NCBI RefSeq assembly: GCF_025127995.1
Contig: NZ_JAHLYP010000048.1
Span: 1-62,441, forward strand
DNA length: 62,441 bases
DNA from: Synechococcus sp. CS-1332
Lineage (GTDB): Bacteria; Cyanobacteriota; Cyanobacteriia; PCC-6307; Cyanobiaceae
Direction: 5' to 3'
The notes under the pieces are model-generated. The model did not search any database. It worked only from the letters and a program-made list of their open reading frames with translations, and was not told where the DNA came from. The number at the start of each line of letters is the position of its first letter. Position 1 is the stretch's first letter. The translations under genes and the position numbers were made by a program. Below, in pieces: positions 15,853-24,382 of this stretch.

Positions 15853-17232
15853 TCAGATGTAGAGCTCCTCGCGCGGATAGCCCACACGATTCTGGGGCCG
15901 GCTGCCGTAGACGGCCGAAAGCAAAAGGAGAATACCGATCCGGCCCACGAACATGCCGATCATCAGCACCAGCTGGCCCCAGCGGTTGAGCTGACTGGTG
16001 ACACCCACGTCGAGGCCCACGGTGCCGAAGGCGGAGACGCAGGTGAACAGCTTTTCCAGGAAGGTGAAGGCCTCGCTCCCCGGGGTTCCGGCGGTGGTGT
16101 TGCCCAGCCCCAGCAACAAGGCCATCAACAGAATGAACAGGCCCGAGCCGAGGGTGACACCCACGGCTTTGAGGATCACCTTGAGGGGGATCTCTCGGTT
16201 CCTCACCACCACCTCGTCATGGCCGCGCAGGGTGGAACGCGTGGCCGCGAGCAGGGCGGCGAAGGTGGTGGTCTTGATGCCGCCACCGGTGCCACCTGGA
16301 CTGGCGCCGATGAACATCAGGATGATCATCAGCAGGATGCCCGAGTCGGAGATGGTTTCCAGACTCAGGGGAATCGTGTTGAATCCGGCGGTGCGGGTGG
16401 TGATCGACTGGAACAGGGTGACCTGGAGTTTGTCCCAGAACCCCATCTGACCCACCAGATCCTCCGTAGCGAAGTGTTCGGTGAACATCAGGCCAACGGC
16501 CCCCACCACGATTAGCAGGATGGTGGTGCGAATCACGAGCCGGGTGTGCAGGCTGAGGCGGCGGATGCGGGCCAGTCGGAAACGGTTCACCCAGATGTCG
16601 TTGGTGACGCGCCAGCCGATGCCTCCCATCACGATCAGCAGACCGATCACCCCATTGACGACCGGCTGGCTCTGATAACCCACCAGATTGTCGCGCCATA
16701 GCCCGAAGCCGGCGTTGTTGTAGGCACTGATGCAATGGAACAGCGAAGCCCAGAGCCGCTGGCCCTTGTCTGGAATATCGGTGAAGCCGAAGTTGTAGAG
16801 AATCAGGGTGCCGATGCCGATCACGATGGCGGCGATCAGCAGAATCTGGTTCAGGGTGGGGCCGATGCCGCCGACGCCGAAGTCATCAAGGGCGCGCCCC
16901 TTGTCGAGCCGCTGCCGCAGCCCCGAGCGGCCCTGGACGAAGCCTTGCAGGAAGGTGGTGATGGCCATCAGCCCGAGGCCGCCGGTGAGGATCAGCCCGG
17001 CCAGGGTCACCTGGCCGAAAAAGGTGAGTTCGGCACCCACGTCGATGATCGACAGGCCCGTGACGGTGATGGCGGAGGTGACGGTGAAGAGGGCCTCCCA
17101 GAGGCCTACCTCATCGCTGGAGCAGAGCGGGCTTGCCAGCAGCAGTGTGCCAAAGGCAATCACCAGACCGCCGGTGACCACCGTGAACTGCGGCACCGTC
17201 AGACGGTGCCGCCAACTCTGCAGCCGCTTCAT
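15853..17232 (-). CDS. ktrB: TrkH/KtrB family K+ (or Na+-dependent K+) transporter
   Basis: A 459-residue membrane protein with the four M1-P-M2 repeats of the SKT family. The four filter loops can be read: TVTSAITVTGLS, SAYNNAGFGLW, TTRTAGFNTIP and SAFGTVGLDVG, each with the filter glycine. A Gly-rich gate loop, GASPGGTGGGIKTTTFA, lies in repeat 3. With ktrA downstream it forms a K+ uptake system, usually Na+-stimulated and important after osmotic upshift. Its ATG overlaps the peroxiredoxin stop by four bases (ATGA), so it is translationally coupled to the hflX-prx frame. Confidence 0.92.
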   Translation of the reverse strand: MKRLQSWRHRLTVPQFTVVTGGLVIAFGTLLLASPLCSSDEVGLWEALFTVTSAITVTGLSIIDVGAELTFFGQVTLAGLILTGGLGLMAITTFLQGFVQGRSGLRQRLDKGRALDDFGVGGIGPTLNQILLIAAIVIGIGTLILYNFGFTDIPDKGQRLWASLFHCISAYNNAGFGLWRDNLVGYQSQPVVNGVIGLLIVMGGIGWRVTNDIWVNRFRLARIRRLSLHTRLVIRTTILLIVVGAVGLMFTEHFATEDLVGQMGFWDKLQVTLFQSITTRTAGFNTIPLSLETISDSGILLMIILMFIGASPGGTGGGIKTTTFAALLAATRSTLRGHDEVVVRNREIPLKVILKAVGVTLGSGLFILLMALLLGLGNTTAGTPGSEAFTFLEKLFTCVSAFGTVGLDVGVTSQLNRWGQLVLMIGMFVGRIGILLLLSAVYGSRPQNRVGYPREELYI

Positions 17233-17864
17233 TTGTTGGGCTGGGGGGTCATCCGGAGATAGGGACGGATTTCAGTGACACCCTTGGGGAATTTCTCCCG
17301 GGCTTCTTCGGTGGGGATGGAGGGCACAACCACGCAGTCCTCGCCCTCCTTCCAGTTCACAGGAGTGGCCACCTGGTGGTGGTCGGTGAGCTGGAGGGAG
17401 TCGATCACCCGCAGAATTTCATCGAAATTGCGGCCCGTGCTGGCGGGATAGGTGATCTGCAGACGCAGTTTCTTGTTGGGATCGATGATGAACACCGAGC
17501 GCACCGTGAGGTTGCTCAGGGCATTCGGGTGGATCATTCCGTAGAGGCTGCTCACCTTCTTGTCGCTGTCCGCCAGGATCGGATAGTCGACGGTGGTGTT
17601 CTGGGTGTCGTTGATGTCGCCGATCCAGCCTTTGTGGCTTTCGGCGGAATCGACGCTCAGGGCGATGGTCTTGACGTTGCGTTTCTCCCATTCGGCGCGC
17701 AGCCGTGAGACCTCACCCAGCTCCGTCGTGCAGACGGGGGTGTAGTCGGCGGGATGGGAGAACAGCACCACCCAGCTGTCGCCGGCGAAGTCGTAGAGGT
17801 TGATCGGGCCGAGCTGGGACTCCTGAGTGAAATCAGGAACGGTGTCGCCCAGTTGCAGGGTCAT
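17229..17864 (-). CDS. 1-Cys peroxiredoxin (possible separate product)
   Basis: Internal ATG 17864 would give a free 211-residue Prx of the Prx6/AhpC-TSA type. LGDTVPDFTQESQLGPI is a typical N-terminus, Cys45 in HPADYTPVCTTE is the peroxidatic residue, and SVDSAESHKGWIGDI, YPILADSDKKVSSLYGM and the C-terminal extension (VVPSIPTEEAREKFPKG) complete the family. It reduces H2O2 and alkyl hydroperoxides using an external thiol donor. The preceding bases (TAATTTCTCCCCG) show no purine-rich ribosome site. It overlaps ktrB by ATGA. The overlap with the hflX entry reflects uncertainty about whether one or two proteins are made. Confidence 0.6.
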   Translation of the reverse strand: MTLQLGDTVPDFTQESQLGPINLYDFAGDSWVVLFSHPADYTPVCTTELGEVSRLRAEWEKRNVKTIALSVDSAESHKGWIGDINDTQNTTVDYPILADSDKKVSSLYGMIHPNALSNLTVRSVFIIDPNKKLRLQITYPASTGRNFDEILRVIDSLQLTDHHQVATPVNWKEGEDCVVVPSIPTEEAREKFPKGVTEIRPYLRMTPQPNK

Positions 17865-19556
17865 CGGGGAGAAATTAGCGCCGGATGATGCTGGCACAGC
17901 AGTGGGGCCGCTGGTCGTGGTTCCGGCCGGCCAGGACTGCAGCTCCTGGCGCAGATGCTGGAGTCCCAGGTCCGCAGTGGCCGAAACGAACAGCATGGCC
18001 GGATCCACGGCCCTGGCTCGCTCCAGTTCGCCGCTGGCACATCGGTCGATCTGGTTGCCGATCACCCGCCTGGGCATGGCGGCCTGCAGGGAATCGAGGA
18101 TCGCCTGCACGGTGGTGAGCTGTTCGGGCCAGGCTGGATCGGCTAGATCGACGACGATCAGCAGGCCGTCGGCATCGAGGGCCTCCTCGAAAGTGGAGCG
18201 GAACGCCTCCATCAACTGGGGGGGCAGATCGCGGATGAATCCCACCGTGTCGGTGACCAGCAGCGGCTGGCCGTCCGTGTCGCCGCCCGCCGCCCGCTCG
18301 ATCCGACGGGTGGTGGGATCGAGGGTGGCGAAGAGCTTGTTCTCGGCCAGCACGGCCTGGCTGCCGCTGGCCCCGGTGAGGGCGTTGAGCAGGGAGCTCT
18401 TGCCCGCATTGGTGTAGCCCACCAGGGCCACCCGCGGCAGGTCGCGTCGCCCTTCCCGCAGGCGGGCCCGGTGGGCCCCCAGCCGCTGTACTTCGCGCTG
18501 CAGCCGCTCGATGCGACGGGCGATGGCGCGCCGGTCCTTCTCCAGCTGGGTTTCGCCGGGGCCCCTGGTGCCGATGCCGCCCCCCTGCCGCGACAGGCTC
18601 AGGCCCCGGCCGGTGAGCCGCGGCAGGCGGTAGCGCATCTGGGCCAGCTCCACTTGGAGCCGTCCGGCGCCGCTCGCTGCCCGCTGGGCAAAGATGTCGA
18701 GGATCAGTTCGCTGCGGTCGCTCACCGGCAGGTCGAGCAGCCCCTCCAGATCGCGGGCCTGGGCAGGGGTGAGTTCCCGGTCGGCCACCACCAGGCTGGC
18801 GCCGACGCGGCGCGCCTCCAGGGCCGCTTCCCGCAGCTTGCCCTCCCCCCAGGGGCTGCGGGAGACGGGGCCATGGCGGCGCTGCTCCACCCGGCCCACC
18901 GGGATGGAGCCGGCACTGCGCACCAGGCCCTCGAGTTCAGCGATGCGCCGGTCGCTCAGGGCCCGGTCGCCGCTGGTCTGCACCAGCAGCAGCACCCGCT
19001 CGGGGCCCTCCAGGGCGGGTGCTGGGGATGGATCTGGCGGCTCCGCAGCGGCGAGGGCGACGGGATCCAGGTCGCAGAGCTCGGCCAGATCCCCCTCCAG
19101 GACGCAGTTCCAGGCGCGATCGCCGCTGCCGGCCGGGGTGTGGATCGCAGCTGGCCAACGTCCGCCGGTGTCCGGTTGCTGGCCGAAGCGCAGCCAGAGG
19201 TCCGGCGCCACGTCCATGCCGACAACGGCCTCCTGGACCGAGGGTTGCAGGTGTGCCTGGCGTCCAGCCCCCGCGCAGGTGAGCAAACGCAGGTTGTGGC
19301 CCTGGCGCCTGGAGGGGCCGGGAAGTTTCTCCAGCAGGCGCGCCGAATGGTCCAGCTCCCCCACCCACAGCAGGCGGCACAGACCGCGCCCGTCCACCAC
19401 CAGGGTCAGGGGCAACTCCAGGTCGCGGCCTTCGGCCGCCAGGCGCTGCAGGGTGAGCAGATCCGCCACCGCATCGCCCGGGTGACGCCGGTGGCAGATC
19501 TGCTCCAGCCGGCGCCGTTCCGCGGGCCGCAGACCCGCCGTTTTACCGGCCAGCAC
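17229..19556 (-). CDS. hflX: GTPase HflX in one frame with a 1-Cys peroxiredoxin
   Basis: A single 775-codon frame. Residues 1-540 are HflX: N-terminal domain, helical RGPGETQLEKDRR segment, then the GTPase with G1 GYTNAGKSS (~380), G3 DTVGFIRDLPP (~436) and G4 NQID (~499; usually NKxD). HflX binds the ribosome and rescues stalled or heat-damaged 70S. Without a stop, a Thr/Ser/Pro/Ala linker (~540-564) leads to Met565, the normal start of a 211-residue Prx6-type peroxiredoxin with HPADYTPVCTTE (peroxidatic Cys). Start GTG 19556 is 9 bases past the HAD stop; TTG 19589 is an alternative. Either a real fusion, or two proteins from one frame, with an internal start at 17864 that lacks a Shine-Dalgarno sequence. 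Confidence 0.88.
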   Translation of the reverse strand: MLAGKTAGLRPAERRRLEQICHRRHPGDAVADLLTLQRLAAEGRDLELPLTLVVDGRGLCRLLWVGELDHSARLLEKLPGPSRRQGHNLRLLTCAGAGRQAHLQPSVQEAVVGMDVAPDLWLRFGQQPDTGGRWPAAIHTPAGSGDRAWNCVLEGDLAELCDLDPVALAAAEPPDPSPAPALEGPERVLLLVQTSGDRALSDRRIAELEGLVRSAGSIPVGRVEQRRHGPVSRSPWGEGKLREAALEARRVGASLVVADRELTPAQARDLEGLLDLPVSDRSELILDIFAQRAASGAGRLQVELAQMRYRLPRLTGRGLSLSRQGGGIGTRGPGETQLEKDRRAIARRIERLQREVQRLGAHRARLREGRRDLPRVALVGYTNAGKSSLLNALTGASGSQAVLAENKLFATLDPTTRRIERAAGGDTDGQPLLVTDTVGFIRDLPPQLMEAFRSTFEEALDADGLLIVVDLADPAWPEQLTTVQAILDSLQAAMPRRVIGNQIDRCASGELERARAVDPAMLFVSATADLGLQHLRQELQSWPAGTTTSGPTAVPASSGANFSPMTLQLGDTVPDFTQESQLGPINLYDFAGDSWVVLFSHPADYTPVCTTELGEVSRLRAEWEKRNVKTIALSVDSAESHKGWIGDINDTQNTTVDYPILADSDKKVSSLYGMIHPNALSNLTVRSVFIIDPNKKLRLQITYPASTGRNFDEILRVIDSLQLTDHHQVATPVNWKEGEDCVVVPSIPTEEAREKFPKGVTEIRPYLRMTPQPNK

Positions 19557-19564
19557 CCCCTGCC

Positions 19565-20227
19565 TCAAGGACGCCGCACCAGCAGGCAACGCACCCCGGC
19601 GGCCCGGGCGCCGGCCCCATCCTCCGGGCTGTCGCCCACATGCCAGACCTGGGATGGCTCTAGATCGATCGACTCCAGGGCAACCTGGAAAGGCACCGGC
19701 GACGGCTTGGCGGCCCCGGCACTGCTGGAGACCACCACCGCCCCGAACAGGTCCGCCAGGCCCAGGCCTTCCAGCAGCGGCTGCAGACGGCGATCAAAGT
19801 TGCTGACAACGGCCAGGCGCAAGCCCGCCCCGTGCCAGCGGCGCAGAACGGAGGGGACATCGGCAAAGACGTGCCACAGCGAAGGATCGGCGAAGCGATC
19901 GAACAGGGCGTCCTGCAGGGCCGCCGAAGCCCCTGCCGCCCCGGCGGCCCCCAGGACGGCGTCGATGCGCTCCCCCCACCAGCGGCGCTCTGCCTGGAGC
20001 AGGCTGTCGCCCTCGAGGCCGGGGAAGGCCAGGGGTGAGGCCTGCCGCAGAACACCCGGGAAGGCCCGGTCGATGGCGTCAGCGGCGACGTCGATTCCGT
20101 GCTCGGCCGCCACGGCGGCATAGGTGTGGCCCACGGTTGTGCGCAGGCCGATCAAGGTGCCCATGGCATCGAGCAACAGGCCCCGGGGACGGGGCCAGGT
20201 TGACGGCGAACCCGGCGTTGCCGTCAT
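19565..20227 (-). CDS. HAD-superfamily hydrolase, REG-2/HDHD3-like
   Basis: A 220-residue HAD-IA protein. Motif I is LLLDAMGTLIG: the first Asp is present, but the usual second Asp (DxD) is Met, as in the REG-2-like subgroup with DxxGTL. Motif II is VVSNFDRR, the lysine is in AAKPSPVPF, and motif IV is HVGDSPEDGAGARAAG. The substrate is unknown and phosphatase activity may be weak. Its ATG overlaps the ndbB stop by four bases, and hflX begins 9 bases after its stop, so it sits inside the ndbB-to-anmK cluster. Confidence 0.8.
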   Translation of the reverse strand: MTATPGSPSTWPRPRGLLLDAMGTLIGLRTTVGHTYAAVAAEHGIDVAADAIDRAFPGVLRQASPLAFPGLEGDSLLQAERRWWGERIDAVLGAAGAAGASAALQDALFDRFADPSLWHVFADVPSVLRRWHGAGLRLAVVSNFDRRLQPLLEGLGLADLFGAVVVSSSAGAAKPSPVPFQVALESIDLEPSQVWHVGDSPEDGAGARAAGVRCLLVRRP

Positions 20228-21438
20228 GGTTTCCAGTCGGCTAACCAGCCCGCGGCGACCCGCAGTTGGTGGGGCCGGCCCGGCAGGCGGGTCAGGTAGG
20301 CCAGACGGCGAAGCTGGTAGGCGGCCGGCCCTGCCAGGGTGACACCGGCGGCGGTGAGGCTGGCTTCGCCGATGCCCAGGCTCATCATTTCGCCCAGATC
20401 ATTCCACTGGAAGGCTTCCAGGGGTTCGCCCCGCAACGACCGGATCAGGTTGGTGGCCAGCACCGCTGCCTGCTGAAAGGCCACCTGGGCCGTGGCTGGA
20501 GTGGCAGCGCCGGGGGCTTCGGTAGCGGTTCCGTCCGGATCCACCGGGGCGGCCAGATCTCCGGCCACGAACAGATCGCCATGGTCCTGCAGCCGTAGAT
20601 CGGGCCCGCAGAGCAGGCGGCCGCGGCTGTCGCAGGCGGGGGCGGGGTCGATCCGGGGTGCCCGGAAGCTCAGCCCGGCGGTCCACACCACCGCCCGAAC
20701 GGCCAGGGTCTCACTGTGGGTGGTGCTGTCCCCTTCCGGATGGCACCGAAGGCTGATCGCCTCGGCCTCGACCGCCTCCACCTGGGTGCGGGTGCGAAGA
20801 CGCACATCACGACGCCTCAGGGCCATAGCGGCCTGTTCCCGGTTGAACGCCCTGGCCTGGGGCAGTAACTGCGGCCCCTGCTCGATCAGCTCGATCACGG
20901 CGCTGCCTTCGGCCATGTCGGCGAGCTTGCAGGCCAGCTCCACCCCAGTTGGTCCTGCGCCCACCACGGCGATGCGCTGCAGGGGTCGCCGCTGGCTTTT
21001 CAGGTCGGCCATCAGGCGCTGCAGCCGCTCCACATCGGCCAGGCTGCGGAAGCCCAGGCCGTAGCGGTCGGCCCCTGGCACCGCAAAGGTGTTGCTCTGG
21101 GCGCCTGTGGCGATCACCAGGCGGCCGTAGGGGAGGGTACGGCCCGCCGCCGTGTGCAGTTGGCGATTGTGGGAATCAATGCCCTCGACCCGGTCCTGAA
21201 GCCAGGCCAGGCCGCGGCCCGCCAGCAGGCCGTCGTAGCGGGGGGCGATTTCCCAGCCGCGCAACTCGCCACTCAGCAGCTCATAGAGCAGTGGCAGAAA
21301 CAGGAAGCGGTCGTTCGGCTCGATCAGCAGGACGGGTGGGTGGTTCTTCCGCTGGGCCAGGGCCAGTGCCGTGTACAGGCCTCCGAAGCCACCCCCCACG
21401 ATGACGACGTTCTGGGCCTTTTCCCGTTGCCCTTGCAT
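20224..21438 (-). CDS. ndbB: Type II NAD(P)H dehydrogenase (NDH-2)
   Basis: A 404-residue flavoprotein. FAD-binding VVIVGGGFGGLYTALALAQ lies at the N-terminus, followed by LPLLYELLSGEL, the second dinucleotide fold IAVVGAGPTGVELACKLADM, and the C-terminal FAD site DLFVAGDLAAPVD with AQVAFQQAAVLATNL. No membrane span; NDH-2 enzymes bind membranes peripherally and pass electrons from NAD(P)H to quinone without pumping. The symbol follows the cyanobacterial NdbB type (demethylphylloquinone/plastoquinone reductase), which I cannot verify here. It is the first gene of the leftward cluster and diverges from cysH. Confidence 0.82.
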   Translation of the reverse strand: MQGQREKAQNVVIVGGGFGGLYTALALAQRKNHPPVLLIEPNDRFLFLPLLYELLSGELRGWEIAPRYDGLLAGRGLAWLQDRVEGIDSHNRQLHTAAGRTLPYGRLVIATGAQSNTFAVPGADRYGLGFRSLADVERLQRLMADLKSQRRPLQRIAVVGAGPTGVELACKLADMAEGSAVIELIEQGPQLLPQARAFNREQAAMALRRRDVRLRTRTQVEAVEAEAISLRCHPEGDSTTHSETLAVRAVVWTAGLSFRAPRIDPAPACDSRGRLLCGPDLRLQDHGDLFVAGDLAAPVDPDGTATEAPGAATPATAQVAFQQAAVLATNLIRSLRGEPLEAFQWNDLGEMMSLGIGEASLTAAGVTLAGPAAYQLRRLAYLTRLPGRPHQLRVAAGWLADWKP

Positions 21439-21489
21439 GGCGTCACCTTAACCACAATCACTGGATCCCTGAAGGGCGATGATGGAGTG

Positions 21490-22311
21490 ATGGTGTCCTT
21501 TCCCCTCACGGCGTCCATCAGCTCAGAGGGCAGCGTGGCGGGTCTGGATGCGGCCCACCAGGCCTTGCCCCGCGATCGCCATGGATCCGCCATCGACCTC
21601 GGTGCCGCCTGCTCCTCTCTGGAGCCCCTCGACGCCATCGGCCGCATGCGCTGGGCCCAGGAGGCGTTCGCCGGCCACTTCGCCGTCACCACCAGCTTCG
21701 GCATCCAGTCGGCGGTAATGCTCCACATGGTGAGCGCCCTGGACGGCTCCGGCGCCTGGCCGGCGATTCCCGTGCTCTGGGTTGACACCGGCTACCTGCC
21801 CCCCGAGACCTACCGCTACGCGGACGAGCTCTGCGACCGCCTCAAGCTCGACCTGCATGTGCTGCAGGCCGACCTCAGCCCGGCCCGGATGGAGGCCCTG
21901 CACGGCCGTCTCTGGGAAACGGGGAATCGCGACGACATGCGCACCTACAACCGGGTGCGAAAGGTCGACCCCCTCGACAGGGGGCTGCAACGGCTGGAGG
22001 TGCACTGCTGGGCCAGCGGCGTGCGTGCCGGCCAGACGGATCACCGTGGAGCGATGCAGTGTCTTGAGCCGGTGCGTGAGCGCTGGTCGCTGCGGCCTCT
22101 GCTCGCCTGGAGTCGCCGCGACGTTTACTACTACATGCAGGAGCACGACCTGCCCCAGCACCCCCTCTTTGAGCAGGGCTACTCCACCGTGGGCGACTGG
22201 CACACGAGTGCCCCTGACGACGGCACCACCAGTGGCCGGGCCACCCGTTTCGGCGGATTGCAGCAGGAATGCGGTATCCATATGCCCGGGCTGATGGGCG
22301 AGGGCATCTGA
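21490..22311 (+). CDS. cysH: Phosphoadenylyl-sulfate (PAPS) reductase
   Basis: A 273-residue enzyme that reduces PAPS to sulfite with thioredoxin during sulfate assimilation. Visible are the PP-loop-like TTSFGIQSAVMLHM, VLWVDTGYLPPETYRYADEL, the substrate segment CWASGVRAGQTDHR, LRPLLAWSRRDVYYYM and the C-terminal catalytic ECGIHMPG (Cys about residue 261). The paired cysteines that bind the 4Fe-4S cluster of APS reductases are absent, which favours PAPS. GGAG precedes ATG 21490 closely. coaX starts two bases after the stop, so the two genes form an operon. Confidence 0.92.
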   Translation: MVSFPLTASISSEGSVAGLDAAHQALPRDRHGSAIDLGAACSSLEPLDAIGRMRWAQEAFAGHFAVTTSFGIQSAVMLHMVSALDGSGAWPAIPVLWVDTGYLPPETYRYADELCDRLKLDLHVLQADLSPARMEALHGRLWETGNRDDMRTYNRVRKVDPLDRGLQRLEVHCWASGVRAGQTDHRGAMQCLEPVRERWSLRPLLAWSRRDVYYYMQEHDLPQHPLFEQGYSTVGDWHTSAPDDGTTSGRATRFGGLQQECGIHMPGLMGEGI

Positions 22312-22312
22312 G

Positions 22313-23077
22313 GTGCCGGCTCGCCAGCTCCGCTGGCTGCTGATCGGCAACAGCCGCTGGCACTGGGCCCTGGACGGTGCGGATGGGGGTGGTGGCGACG
22401 CTCCGCTGCGGTTCCTGCACCTGCCCCCACCGACGGCGGTGGGGGATCCTCCGCTGGCCTGGGCCGCGGTGGGCCCGGTGCCTCCCCAGGCCGGGCTGCC
22501 GGCCGCCACGCGCCTGGAGCTGAAGAATGTGCCCCTGGCTGAGGTCCCCCCCTGGCTGGGCATCGACCGTGCCCTGGCGGGCTGGTGGGCGGCACGGTTG
22601 ACGGGCGGCCCGGTGCTGGTGGCTGACGCCGGCACCGTGCTGAGCCTCACCCGGGTGGATGGCCGCGGCCGTTTCGCCGGCGGCCGGCTGATGGCGGGCG
22701 CCGCCCTGCAACTGGGGGCCATGGCCTCCGGCACCCAGGGCTTGCCGTCCCTGGAGGAGGGGCTGTCGGCTGGAGGCGGCGGGGACGCCTGGCCCAAAGC
22801 CACCGACGCGGCGATGAGGAGGGGGGTGGCCGAGGGCTTGGCCGCCGCGGTGCTGGAGGCAGGACGCCAGGCAAGGGCCCTTGAGCCTGGCTGCCGGATC
22901 GTGCTCACCGGAGGGGATGGGCCGACCCTGATGCCGCTTCTGCAGCACGCATCAGAGCTGGGGGAGGGCGTTTTGATGCATTGCCCCGACCTCTGCCTGG
23001 AGGCCCTTGTGGCCCTGCGACCCCGTCCGCCGGTCGGCGGCGTGGCTCAGGCCAGTCCCAGGTCCTCAAGGATCTGA
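22313..23077 (+). CDS. coaX: Type III pantothenate kinase (divergent)
   Basis: A 254-residue protein starting at GTG 22313, one base after the cysH stop. It matches CoaX through IGNSRWHWAL (phosphate-binding loop), VPPWLGIDRALAGWWAA (the GxDR signature), VADAGTVLSLTRVD and a Gly-rich LMAGAALQLGAM segment. It makes 4'-phosphopantothenate for coenzyme A. Unusually, the Asp of the canonical DxGNT loop is replaced (LIGNS), and the C-terminus is long and Pro/Gly-rich. The last 31 bases overlap the convergent bcp gene. No other pantothenate kinase is seen in the window. Confidence 0.82.
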   Translation: MPARQLRWLLIGNSRWHWALDGADGGGGDAPLRFLHLPPPTAVGDPPLAWAAVGPVPPQAGLPAATRLELKNVPLAEVPPWLGIDRALAGWWAARLTGGPVLVADAGTVLSLTRVDGRGRFAGGRLMAGAALQLGAMASGTQGLPSLEEGLSAGGGGDAWPKATDAAMRRGVAEGLAAAVLEAGRQARALEPGCRIVLTGGDGPTLMPLLQHASELGEGVLMHCPDLCLEALVALRPRPPVGGVAQASPRSSRI

Positions 23078-23514
23078 TCGGCCATGGCTTCGGCCTTCAC
23101 CTTGAGATAAACGCGCTCCAGCTTGCCGTCGGCATCGACGACGAAGGTGTGCCGCATCATCCCCATGTACTCCTTGCCCATGAACTTCTTGAGGCCATAG
23201 CTGGCGTACGACTCGGCCACCGGGCAGGGCTCGGCGTCGGTCAGCAGGGTGAAGGGCAGGTCGTACTTGGCGACGAACTTGCCATGGCTGGCCGCACCGT
23301 CCTTACTGATCCCCAGGACCTTGATGCCGTGGGTTTCGAAGGCACTCCAGCGGTCCCGGAAATTGCAGGCTTCCTTTGTGCAGCCCGGGGTGTCGTCCTT
23401 GGGGTAGAAATAAATCACGACCCGCTGCCCCCTCAGGGCGGCGAGGGCCACGGCCTCACCCTTCTGATCGGGGAGGCTGAAATCGGGTGCGGGATCTCCC
23501 ACCTGCAGGGCCAT
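23047..23514 (-). CDS. bcp: Thioredoxin-dependent peroxiredoxin Bcp/PrxQ
   Basis: A 155-residue PrxQ. ALQVGDPAPDFSLPDQKG and YFYPKDDTPGCTKEACNFRD contain the peroxidatic Cys45 and the nearby resolving Cys50, the PrxQ alpha-helix pair. GISKDGAASHGKFVAKYDLPF and MRHTFVVDADGKLERVY complete the fold. It detoxifies peroxides in the cytoplasm using thioredoxin. It converges with coaX with a 31-base overlap and is probably monocistronic. Confidence 0.93.
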   Translation of the reverse strand: MALQVGDPAPDFSLPDQKGEAVALAALRGQRVVIYFYPKDDTPGCTKEACNFRDRWSAFETHGIKVLGISKDGAASHGKFVAKYDLPFTLLTDAEPCPVAESYASYGLKKFMGKEYMGMMRHTFVVDADGKLERVYLKVKAEAMADQILEDLGLA

Positions 23515-23669
23515 GGGTCGAACCTTGAAGACGATGAAGGTGTTCGTACCCTAAGGGCACTGTCCTTCCCAAGGCGCGGCGAGACGGCCCGCTTCCTCCA
23601 CTAGTGCCCGTCCGGTGTGTGTGGAGAGGCAAAGAAACTGCACACCCGATGTAGGCAGGGCCACCCTTG

Positions 23670-24377
23670 ATGGCTAGGTTGATTGTGAAGTCAACATCGT
23701 CTCCCGTGCTCAAGCAAATTCTCACCGGTCTCTTCGTGGGAACGGCCCTCACGGCTTCCGTGCTGCCCGCTTCTGCGGCTGTGGACAACGATCTGCCTGT
23801 CCGTTGGAACACCGGCGGCGCCGTGTGGTCGACAAACCAAGCTGCCTTCGACACGTTTCTGGGTTCCGGAGACATCACCGATCGGGGTCTCGAAGGTGGA
23901 CTCGCCCGCTCCGGTTGGACCTCCGATGAGGTCAAGTCGGGCATGACCAAGACCTATGCCGTCAACCTCGTTGGCGTGTCTCGCTTCCTTTATTCGGACG
24001 CCGGCGTCAAGTTCCTCAAGAACGCGACCAACAGCTACTTCCCTTACTACAGCATGAATACCTATGCTGTGCAGGCTCTGCGTTCGGCGATCATCTCCGA
24101 CGCCAAGGACGGTTCCATCACGTCGGCAGGCATCATGAAGGCCCTGCCCACCGACTTCCGTCTGGCTGATTTCTGCAACACCTACACCGGTTCCCAGAAC
24201 ATCTGCGCCGAGGGTCGTTGCCAGCCCGGCACCGCCCAGTGCACCTCCCTGCTGTCCTGGTACGTCTTCCTGCCCGCCTGCATCCAGGCCAACCAGATGG
24301 CCGATCCCGTGGCCATGGTCCGGGACACCCCCGCCCCTGCGCCCATGATGGATCAGCCGGTTCGCGGCCTCTGGTGA
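23670..24377 (+). CDS. Secreted DUF1400-type protein
   Basis: A 235-residue exported protein. The signal peptide (hydrophobic LTGLFVGTALTASVL, cleavage after PASA) is followed by a helical domain with WSTNQAAFDTFLGSGDIT, YAVNLVGVSRFLYSDAGVKFL and AVQALRSAIISDAKDGSITSA, the layout of DUF1400, which in other cyanobacteria precedes an alpha/beta hydrolase. Here it stands alone. The C-terminal part has five cysteines (FCNTYT, ICAEGRC, QCTSLL, PACIQ), probably paired outside the cytoplasm. The start is uncertain: ATG 23670, GTG 23685 and GTG 23706 all keep the signal peptide. Confidence 0.68.
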   Translation: MARLIVKSTSSPVLKQILTGLFVGTALTASVLPASAAVDNDLPVRWNTGGAVWSTNQAAFDTFLGSGDITDRGLEGGLARSGWTSDEVKSGMTKTYAVNLVGVSRFLYSDAGVKFLKNATNSYFPYYSMNTYAVQALRSAIISDAKDGSITSAGIMKALPTDFRLADFCNTYTGSQNICAEGRCQPGTAQCTSLLSWYVFLPACIQANQMADPVAMVRDTPAPAPMMDQPVRGLW

Positions 24378-24382
24378 GCGAT

